DNA of 64,000 nt, taken from Pelomonas sp. V22 (GTDB lineage: Bacteria > Pseudomonadota > Gammaproteobacteria > Burkholderiales > Burkholderiaceae_C). Within the stretch, counting starts at the first letter, position 1. Each line of letters opens with the position of its first letter. The DNA is taken from positions 1,922,001 to 1,986,000 of the forward strand of contig NZ_JAGIXS010000001.1 of the NCBI RefSeq assembly GCF_030014915.1, written 5' to 3'. The position numbers and the translations under genes were made by a program. The notes beneath the pieces are model-generated. The model was not told the DNA's origin and searched no databases. It worked only from the letters and a program-made list of their open reading frames with translations. This document shows, in pieces, positions 25,259 through 32,629 of this stretch.

Positions 25259-26986
25259 TCAGTCTTCAGCTGCCAGGATCGACTGCGAAACCGCCACGAA
25301 GTTCATCGGCGTGCGGTGGTTTTCCTGCCCTGACAAACGAACTTGAGCCTGATAGCGATTGCCGCGCTTGCCCTGGCAAACCAAGTGGCCTGCATCACGC
25401 AGGTGGGTCGCAGCCTCGCGGCCAAACTTGCTGACGAACTCAGCATCGAACGTCTCTGCGAAGAACAGATATGTTGGCCTGCCATTGATGATCTTGAGGT
25501 AGCCCGCCAACCCGTTTACCTGCGTCGGGTCGCTCACGCGCTCAATGGGCAAGAAGCGCGCTGGGTGAGTGAGGATGAAGCGGCGCACGGCCTCGACAGC
25601 CTTCTGACCGACTGGCGTGCGCGAACCCTGCAAACGACGTTCTTGTTCTCGCAACAGCAGCCCCATGGCCTCGTATACGTGACTGCGTTTTACGGGAAGC
25701 ACGTCGTACTGGGCCGCGATGGCGCCGACGAAGCCGATGAAAATCAGCGTTTCCACTTGGCGATTCGTCACGCCGGTCGGCGCGCCGATGTCGGCCGCGT
25801 GCAGGATTCCGTCTCGAACTTCGTCCCGGCGTGAAAGCCACATCTTGTTGACGCTCTCCCAGTTCGTCGCGATGGCCTCGACGAAGGTATCTCCCACAAC
25901 TCCTGCGCACTCTTTGGACTGCACCTTGACGTATTCCGCCAGGTCGGCCGAGCTGCTATGACCACACAGGGCGTCGAACATGCCGTACTTGCCCAGGTGC
26001 AGCTCGATTGCACGGGCGAATTGCCCTGTGAGCATGACCTGACTGGCGGCACGCATGGTGTCAGCCAGTCCCGCCTCAGCCGACAAGATGAGAGTGCCGC
26101 GAATCGGCGCGTCGGCAGCCACGTGGCGGCTGTAGCCGCTTCGCTTACGTCCACCCGCCCCGTTGCCGGTCGCCATCACGGCGGCGACCAGGGCCTCGCC
26201 AGCGTTGGCGCCATGCACGTCCTCGAAAAACAGGGCGTTGGCACCAGCCGCGCGAATGGCCTCGATGATCCCCTGCGGCGTGCCATCGAAGTGCTCCAAA
26301 CGATCCTCGCCATAGACCAGCATCGACGTGGCTCGCTGGGTCAGTGTCTTGCCGCTCGTGGACATGCCGACCAGTGCCAGAGCAACCGAAGCGATGCCGA
26401 ACTCGTCCAGCAGCATGGCGGCCAGCGCGAAGAGCAAGACGATCAGCAGCCTCGGGCACTGCTTCAAGACTTCACCGAAAGTCTTGCGGAACTTCTTGGC
26501 TGAGACGGCCTTGCGCACGGACCGGGCGACCTTGCCGACCACCACGACCTCGGCGCCGTCGGGCTTCTTGGTCAACCAAAAGACGTTGCCAGCCTTGACC
26601 CAGACTTTGCAGGACAGGCCGTTGTGATCGAACGACTGGATGCCCTCGGTGTCGAGAGCATGGACGGGTGTGTTCTCGGCGAAGGTCCGAAGCGCGGCGG
26701 CCAAGGTCTTGGCGGAGATGCCTTTGAGCGCCGACATGAAGCCGGGCCGCATGAAGAACTCGTCCAACGCTGCGTGCCTGGAAGACACGCACAAAGACAG
26801 CGGTACCGAAATCGTGTTGCATGGATCGGCGTTAGGCAATGCCAGTGCCACAGCGGACGGCTGGCCCGGCTTCTCCAATAGGCCGATGAGTTTCAGGGGC
26901 AGTGAGGAAGCCGCTTCGGTCGCCACTACCGGCTGTGGGGTAAAGGTCTGTGCCGCGTGTACCTTGCGGTGTTGTGGTTTGGGCAT
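25259..26986 (-). CDS. DUF927-type ATPase of mobile elements
   Basis: 575 residues. The central ATPase has Walker A GMSTSGKT at 207-214 followed by FDGTPQGIIEAIRAAGANAL, ALFFEDVHGANAG and NGAGGRKRSGYSR, a run of motifs usual for DUF927 proteins. These occur with primase/helicase modules in P4-like elements and probably act in element replication as DNA-dependent ATPases. The C-terminal part (400-575) holds a helical region. It lies in the element core with AlpA and the replication protein. Complete, no frameshift. Confidence 0.8.
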   Translation of the reverse strand: MPKPQHRKVHAAQTFTPQPVVATEAASSLPLKLIGLLEKPGQPSAVALALPNADPCNTISVPLSLCVSSRHAALDEFFMRPGFMSALKGISAKTLAAALRTFAENTPVHALDTEGIQSFDHNGLSCKVWVKAGNVFWLTKKPDGAEVVVVGKVARSVRKAVSAKKFRKTFGEVLKQCPRLLIVLLFALAAMLLDEFGIASVALALVGMSTSGKTLTQRATSMLVYGEDRLEHFDGTPQGIIEAIRAAGANALFFEDVHGANAGEALVAAVMATGNGAGGRKRSGYSRHVAADAPIRGTLILSAEAGLADTMRAASQVMLTGQFARAIELHLGKYGMFDALCGHSSSADLAEYVKVQSKECAGVVGDTFVEAIATNWESVNKMWLSRRDEVRDGILHAADIGAPTGVTNRQVETLIFIGFVGAIAAQYDVLPVKRSHVYEAMGLLLREQERRLQGSRTPVGQKAVEAVRRFILTHPARFLPIERVSDPTQVNGLAGYLKIINGRPTYLFFAETFDAEFVSKFGREAATHLRDAGHLVCQGKRGNRYQAQVRLSGQENHRTPMNFVAVSQSILAAED

Positions 26987-27015
26987 GATCTTGATGAGGG
27001 AAGTAAGGGGCGGGG

Positions 27016-27324
27016 TCAGCGGATTTCGCTCGCCAGCAGGATTAGCGTCAGGTGATGGCCGGGTTCAGTGACAACACAGACCTCGGTGACCTGGGCCTGT
27101 GGCCTCAAGGTCAGCACGGGAAATCGCGTCGTGACTCGCTGGCGCAGGTGGATGGCACTGAGGCGAACTGCGAGGTCGGTGGGTGCCGCCTTGGCTGGAA
27201 TCAATTGCTGGTGCTCGGCGAGCAAATCGGCAGGCGCGATGTCGGCACGATGCAGCAAGCCGAAAGCTTGGGACGTGACCAGTACGGTTCCGGCATCAAA
27301 GGCGGGAGGATCGGGTTTGTGCAT
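27016..27324 (-). CDS. Small hypothetical element-core protein
   Basis: 102 residues from the ATG at 27324, preferred over 27363 because AAAGGA lies 10 bp upstream. It begins MHKPDPPAFDAGTVLVTSQA and has LAVRLSAIHLRQRVTTRFP. It lies 29 bp before the DUF927 gene on the same strand, so it is probably co-transcribed. Small proteins in this place between AlpA and DUF927 are usual in such elements, but I know no function. Confidence 0.6.
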   Translation of the reverse strand: MHKPDPPAFDAGTVLVTSQAFGLLHRADIAPADLLAEHQQLIPAKAAPTDLAVRLSAIHLRQRVTTRFPVLTLRPQAQVTEVCVVTEPGHHLTLILLASEIR

Positions 27325-27495
27325 TTGGACGTTCCTTTCGGCGGGCGCACGCCAGGGGCTCACCGGGGCGGTGATGGGTATGGGATGGGTGGGGGTTAGA
27401 GCGTCAGAGAGACTGCCAATTGGTCAGCCCTGAACGCGGTACGTAGGAGCCCGAACGGTGCCGAGACCAGGTCGCGAGCTTGGCTGCAGCAGTGG

Positions 27496-27714
27496 TCAGG
27501 CGACTTTGCTCTTCGCGGCAATGCCGCTAGACAGGCGTGCCTTGATCCAGTCGTTGACGACCCGCTCGTCCCAAACCGGGATTCGGTTCGTGTCGGTCAG
27601 ATAGCTCGGGGCCGGAAACAGGCCCGACTTGATCATTACGTGCAGTTGGGTGTTGCTTAGGGCAGTTCGGTCGCGGACCACTGCCCGACGAAGAAGGCGG
27701 ACGAATTCAGCCAT
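27496..27714 (-). CDS. alpA: AlpA-like excisionase/transcriptional activator
   Basis: 72 residues from the ATG at 27714, with AGAGAG upstream. A MerR-like helix-turn-helix is visible: DRTALSNTQLHVMIKSGLFP, then NRIPVWDERVVNDWIKARLS, as in AlpA/phage Cox-type regulators. Such proteins switch on the integrase or help excision in P4-like elements. The long upstream extension is not coding-like. It stands between the integrase operon and the replication genes, a typical place. The gap 27715-27847 shows no further gene. Confidence 0.8.
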   Translation of the reverse strand: MAEFVRLLRRAVVRDRTALSNTQLHVMIKSGLFPAPSYLTDTNRIPVWDERVVNDWIKARLSSGIAAKSKVA

Positions 27715-27847
27715 GGCGCACTCTCTATGGTTTCCGCGTCGCCGGGATGGCGAGGCATAGAGGTGACTGTGATGCTGGTGAATCGGGGAAACAATGCGTC
27801 CCCCTCGGGAAAGCACTTTCCCTCATCCATTTGGTGCGTGGACTCAG

Positions 27848-28642
27848 TTACACGCCCTTAATGACCTTGCCATCTGCATCCAGCAATTCGGCAAGTCCAG
27901 GGAAGTCGCGGCGAACGCGCGGCTCATCCGACAGAGCGACGACAAGCGACCGAACGATGTACGACTTCATAGTCTCACCGCTGCAAATCTTCTCAGGATC
28001 TTTGCCAGGGATAGGCTTCTCTTTCCCTTGTCGGTTCTTGGGCAAGAAGGTCCAGTCAGGTTTCTCTTTCTTCAATTTTTCGGAATGCTCAGCCAGGACG
28101 AGAACCCCAAGGACCTTCAGTGCAGTTTGCAGCTTTCGATGGGCTTGCTTGCCCTCATCACTCTTGGATGAGCGCACCGATAGCGGCAGCGGCTCGTCCA
28201 AGAACGGAATGCCCTCGTCGTCGTACTCGGTCCGCGCAAACTCGTGACATGCTCGGATGGCCGATTCCTCGTCGTCGAGCCAATCCCCAATCGGGCCAGG
28301 GACCTTTAGCAAATAGGTTCTAAGCCAGGAGAAAAGCTCACGTGGCCGAACGACGATGTCATCCGAACCAGCCATAGTCGCGTCAGCATCCGCGACTCGT
28401 CCGGGCGCACTGGCGCTGCAATAGCGGAGGCTTGCCACTCGTAGCGTTCGACCAAGCGTCCCATCCTTTGCAATCCCGCGGGCGTTTGAAGGATGGCTCG
28501 GATTGAGACCAACGGCCAAGCAGACACCAACGCGAAGCGGGATGCAGTCAGCCGCATGAAAGTCAACGATCCATTGCCGAAGCGCCGCTTCACCTATCCT
28601 GGCAACGGGCTTGCTTGGTTTCAAGACCTTGAGCTTTTTCAT
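27848..28642 (-). CDS. Hypothetical protein coupled to the integrase gene
   Basis: 264 residues. Its ATG overlaps the integrase stop by 4 bp, so it is translated from the integrase message. A basic N-terminus (MKKLKVLKPSKPVAR), then ALRQWIVDFHAADCIPLRVG and a Lys-rich C-terminal half (LKKEKPDWTFLPKNRQGKEK). No membrane segment. No family recognised. The position suggests a role in element control or in helping recombination. Confidence 0.6.
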   Translation of the reverse strand: MKKLKVLKPSKPVARIGEAALRQWIVDFHAADCIPLRVGVCLAVGLNPSHPSNARGIAKDGTLGRTLRVASLRYCSASAPGRVADADATMAGSDDIVVRPRELFSWLRTYLLKVPGPIGDWLDDEESAIRACHEFARTEYDDEGIPFLDEPLPLSVRSSKSDEGKQAHRKLQTALKVLGVLVLAEHSEKLKKEKPDWTFLPKNRQGKEKPIPGKDPEKICSGETMKSYIVRSLVVALSDEPRVRRDFPGLAELLDADGKVIKGV

Positions 28643-29976
28643 GCTTGTGCGCCTCCGTTTTTACCAATCGCATGGGCGTTGAACGCGTCGATCATGTCCG
28701 ACCATGCCTGCATCATCTCAACGCGCTCTTCCCAGTATTTCGCCTTGTTGTAAACGCCACGCACCTCGTTCTTGGGCACGTGCGCCAGTTGGCGTTCGAT
28801 GGCGTCCTCGCGGAATTTCCCAGACTCATTCAGCATCGTCGACGCGGTGGACCGGAAACCATGGGACGAAAAATCAATCGAGTCTGCTCCATTGAACCCA
28901 AGACGTTCGAGGCATCGGTTGAGGGTCGTTGCGCTCATTGGCCGATTCGGGTCGCGCTCGTTGGGAAAAAGAAGTCCGGTTGGGCCTGTCAACTTTGCGA
29001 GCAGTCGAAGCTCTGCTGCGGCTTGAGTGGACAACGGAACCAAGTGCGGCCGACGCATCTTCATGCGCTCCTTCGGGATCGCCCAGGTCGCCGTAACAAG
29101 GTCGAACTCATGCCACGACGCACGCCTGAGCTCGCCTGGGCGCGTGAAGGTAAGAAGCAGCAACCGCATTGCATGGATCGTCTTCGGGTTGCCGCCATAG
29201 CCCTCCAAAGCGGCGAGCAGCGCGGGAATCTGTTTGCTGTCCAGGTGGGCATGATTCGTTGCCTTCACACGCTTGACCCGCCCCTTCAGTGCATAGGTCG
29301 GATCTTGCTCAATCAGCTCTTCCGCAATGGCATGCCGAAAGACGGCCGATGCCCATTGCTTGAGCAGCACCGGTAGCGCCTTGAATGAGTTAGGTTGTGC
29401 AGCGCCACCTTCGACTTTGCTGGGTCTCAACCGCTTCATGCTGATCAGCGCCTGAGTCAAGTCCCGAGAAGACACCTCCCCGATGGGCTTACTGCCGAGG
29501 GGCGGGTAGAGATGGTGCTCGAAGGCTCGCTCGATCTGGCTGGCGTAGCTAGCGGTCCACCGCTTCTTGTTTTCGTTGATCCAAGCAGCCGCTACAGCCT
29601 TGAACGTATTGGCACGAGATCGCAGGATCTCTGCTTGCTGCTGGCTCGCTTCCTCTCGACGTTCGTCGCGTTGCGCTGCTGGATGCTTTCCGAGCTTCAC
29701 TGCGGCACGCCAGTCCAACAGCTGCCGCCTTGCTTCCGCCAGGGTCAGTTGGCCGCTTGCAATGCGCGCTGCAGCCGCCGACGCCGATTCGCCGTTTGGC
29801 GCCTGGACGTAAAGACCTGCAGCGAACATGTTTTCGCGACCATCGAGCCGGTAGCGAAAGCGCCAGAACTTGCCGCCGGTCGGGCGCACTTCAAGCTGAA
29901 GTCCGCCGCCATCAGTCATGCGGTACGCACGCTCACGCGGCTTCGCATTCCGAATCTGAGTGTCGCTGAGTGGCAT
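28639..29976 (-). CDS. int: P4-type tyrosine recombinase (integrase) of the element
   Basis: 445 residues. N-terminal DUF4102 arm-binding domain (MPLSDTQIRNAKPRERAYRM, then DGGGLQLEVRPTGGKFWRFR), a core-binding domain, and the catalytic domain with Arg in FTRPGELRRASW, HGFRSTAS as the HxxR box and the Tyr nucleophile in VRGVYNKAKY. All key residues are present, so it should be active. P4-type integrases mostly use tRNA genes. Here the direct repeat shows that the 5' end of trpG is used. The gene lies 160 bp inside the right end and reads inward. Confidence 0.93.
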   Translation of the reverse strand: MPLSDTQIRNAKPRERAYRMTDGGGLQLEVRPTGGKFWRFRYRLDGRENMFAAGLYVQAPNGESASAAAARIASGQLTLAEARRQLLDWRAAVKLGKHPAAQRDERREEASQQQAEILRSRANTFKAVAAAWINENKKRWTASYASQIERAFEHHLYPPLGSKPIGEVSSRDLTQALISMKRLRPSKVEGGAAQPNSFKALPVLLKQWASAVFRHAIAEELIEQDPTYALKGRVKRVKATNHAHLDSKQIPALLAALEGYGGNPKTIHAMRLLLLTFTRPGELRRASWHEFDLVTATWAIPKERMKMRRPHLVPLSTQAAAELRLLAKLTGPTGLLFPNERDPNRPMSATTLNRCLERLGFNGADSIDFSSHGFRSTASTMLNESGKFREDAIERQLAHVPKNEVRGVYNKAKYWEERVEMMQAWSDMIDAFNAHAIGKNGGAQA

Positions 29977-29998
29977 CCGGTAGCTCTAGCTGTGGCTG

Positions 29999-30076
29999 TT
30001 ACCCTCAACTTTACCCGCAAAAAACACGAATGCCAGATTGTTCCACGGCGTTCAAATCAACTTAACATGTTGATTT
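29999..30076. promoter_or_regulatory. Element right-end recombination sites
   Basis: TTACCCTCAA (29999-30008) and TTACCCGCAA (30011-30020) are 12 bp apart, the same spacing and orientation as the pair at 5271/5283 in the left end. Further out lies a perfect inverted repeat AAATCAAC (30054-30061) and GTTGATTT (30069-30076) with a 7-bp spacer. These sites also overlap the integrase upstream region, so they may set integrase expression as well as form the intasome. Confidence 0.5.
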
Positions 30077-30124
30077 TCATACACAAAACGTCTGGAACTG
30101 AAGTCCACTGAACAGTCGAGAACG

Positions 30125-30154
30125 TCAATGCTGCTTATCGATCATCAGCAGCAT
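30125..30154 (-). pseudogene. trpG start remnant at the trpE end (10-codon stub)
   Basis: One base after the trpE stop the minus strand reads ATG with codons for MLLMIDKQH, then TGA. The first five codons equal trpG, then it diverges where element DNA begins. It keeps the old trpG start behind its strong ribosome-binding site (GAGGGG in the trpE 3' end), so ribosomes would now translate only this stub. Confidence 0.8.
30138..30154. repeat. Attachment-site core, right copy
   Basis: TCGATCATCAGCAGCAT, identical to 5189-5205; it ends next to the trpE stop codon (30156-30158). Confidence 0.88.
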
Positions 30155-30155
30155 G

Positions 30156-31640
<1,485 letters not shown>

Positions 31641-31720
31641 GTCAACACACCTTCGGTACAGGCGTGCCACCAGGCGGGCACGCGTCCGTCAAACGGTCGC
31701 TGCGCTGGCCGGATCAGTCA

Positions 31721-31742
31721 AGAACAGGAGCCCGGAACGGGC
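31721..31742 (-). terminator. Candidate trp attenuator stem-loop
   Basis: On the minus strand GCCCG-TTC-CGGGC is followed by TCCTGTTCTT, 22 bp after the leader peptide stop and about 90 bp before trpE. The GGCTCC at its 3' side can also pair with GGAGCC next to the Trp codons, which would give the alternative structure that attenuation needs. The T-run is weak. Confidence 0.35.
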
Positions 31743-31764
31743 AGAACGGCAAGCAGCAGCGGCT

Positions 31765-31845
31765 TCAAGCGAAGTCGGACGGGCGACGCCAGGGCCAGGC
31801 TCCCCGGTCGTTCGACCCCTTGATGTGCTTGCGCGTGATGAACAT
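31765..31845 (-). CDS. trpL: Probable trp leader peptide (26 residues, two near-adjacent Trp)
   Basis: The ORF from the ATG at 31845 ends at 31765, 124 bp before trpE. It encodes MFITRKHIKGSND, then RGAWPWRRPSDFA, with Trp codons at 17 and 19 (TGG CCC TGG). Two Trp codons in such a short ORF in front of trpE are the mark of ribosome-mediated attenuation. A possible terminator follows. The ribosome-binding site is not obvious. The same frame is open far upstream, but that part is the shadow of the chalcone-isomerase-like gene. Confidence 0.6.
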   Translation of the reverse strand: MFITRKHIKGSNDRGAWPWRRPSDFA

Positions 31846-31989
31846 GCGGCCGAGTGTACCGGCTAAATCTATGCAGCGAACGAACGTGAATTCGGGCGCG
31901 GACAAGGCGGGATGGCTTGTCAGATACTTGCGGCTCTGTATCAAGCCTGCCGTTCGAGCGGGCCCACAACAACGGAGTGGGACATCAAG

Positions 31990-32595
31990 ATGCATCGTCG
32001 TTCCCTGATCTCGCTGGCGCTGGCCGCCTGCGCCCTGGCCCTGCCGCTGACCAGCCAGGCCGAGACCGTCGAAGTTGCCGGCGTCAAGTACGACACCAGC
32101 GCCGAGGTCGCGGGCAAGAAGCTGGTGCTGAACGGCGCCGGCATCCGCTACAAGGTCATCATCAAGGTCTACACCGCCGGCCTGTACCTGAGCGAGAAGC
32201 TCGACACGCCGGAGGCCGTGCTGGCCAACACCGGCGCCAAGCGCCTGCACATCGTGGCCCTGCGCGACATCGACGGCAACGACCTCGGCAAGCTCTTCAC
32301 CAAGGGCATGGAGGCGAATGCGCCGCGCGAGGAGTTCGTCAAGTCGATCAACGGCGTGCTGAAGATCGCCGAGCATTTCGCCGCGAAGAAGGAATTGTCC
32401 AAGGGCGAAAGCTTCTCGGTCGACTACATCCCCGGCGTCGGCTCCCAGGTGCTGATCAACGGCAAGCTGGCCGGCGAGCCGATCAAGGAGCCCGAGTTCT
32501 TCACCGCCCTGATGCGCATCTGGCTGGGCAAGTCGCCCGCCGATGATTCGCTGAAGGACGCACTGCTGGGCATCGAGCGCAAGCGCCGCCGCTGA
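31990..32595 (+). CDS. Periplasmic chalcone-isomerase-like protein
   Basis: 201 residues from the ATG at 31990; the signal peptide MHRRSLISLALAACALALPL...SQAE is cleaved after about residue 24. The mature protein has VEVAGVKYDTSAEVAGKKLV, RYKVIIKVYTAGLYLSEK and DIDGNDLGKLFTKGMEANAP, as in the bacterial chalcone isomerase-like family. The family is fatty-acid-binding or of unknown role in bacteria; flavonoid chemistry is not implied. It is divergent from the trp operon and ends convergent to the CheW-like gene. Confidence 0.85.
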   Translation: MHRRSLISLALAACALALPLTSQAETVEVAGVKYDTSAEVAGKKLVLNGAGIRYKVIIKVYTAGLYLSEKLDTPEAVLANTGAKRLHIVALRDIDGNDLGKLFTKGMEANAPREEFVKSINGVLKIAEHFAAKKELSKGESFSVDYIPGVGSQVLINGKLAGEPIKEPEFFTALMRIWLGKSPADDSLKDALLGIERKRRR

Positions 32596-32601
32596 AGGCT
32601 C

Positions 32602-32622
32602 GGCGCGCCGATCCGACGCGCC
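32602..32622. terminator. Stem-loop between convergent genes
   Basis: GGCGCG (32602-32607) and CGCGCC (32617-32622) with a 9-bp loop, located between the convergent stops at 32595 and 32630. No T-run, so it is only a possible bidirectional terminator. Confidence 0.3.
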
Positions 32623-32629
32623 GCCTCCC

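Larger units (their letters stand above)
5189..30154. mobile_element. About 25-kb integrative element inserted between trpE and trpG
   Basis: The boundaries are given by the 17-bp direct repeat TCGATCATCAGCAGCAT at 5189-5205 and 30138-30154. A P4-type integrase gene lies just inside the right end. Paired ACCC(G/T)CA sites with 12-bp spacing sit inside both ends. The content is accessory: integrase, AlpA, DUF927 ATPase, replication initiator-like protein, type I restriction-modification, and several operons of unknown function. Base composition is visibly lower in GC than the flanks. No conjugation genes (relaxase, VirB/TraG type) are recognisable, so it is an island or mobilisable element and not a self-transmissible ICE. 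Removing it restores a trpE-trpG junction with a single base between stop and start. Confidence 0.9.

Noticed and set aside
5206..30137. CRISPR array or cas genes in the island
   Set aside because: No regularly spaced repeats and no Cas-like proteins were seen.
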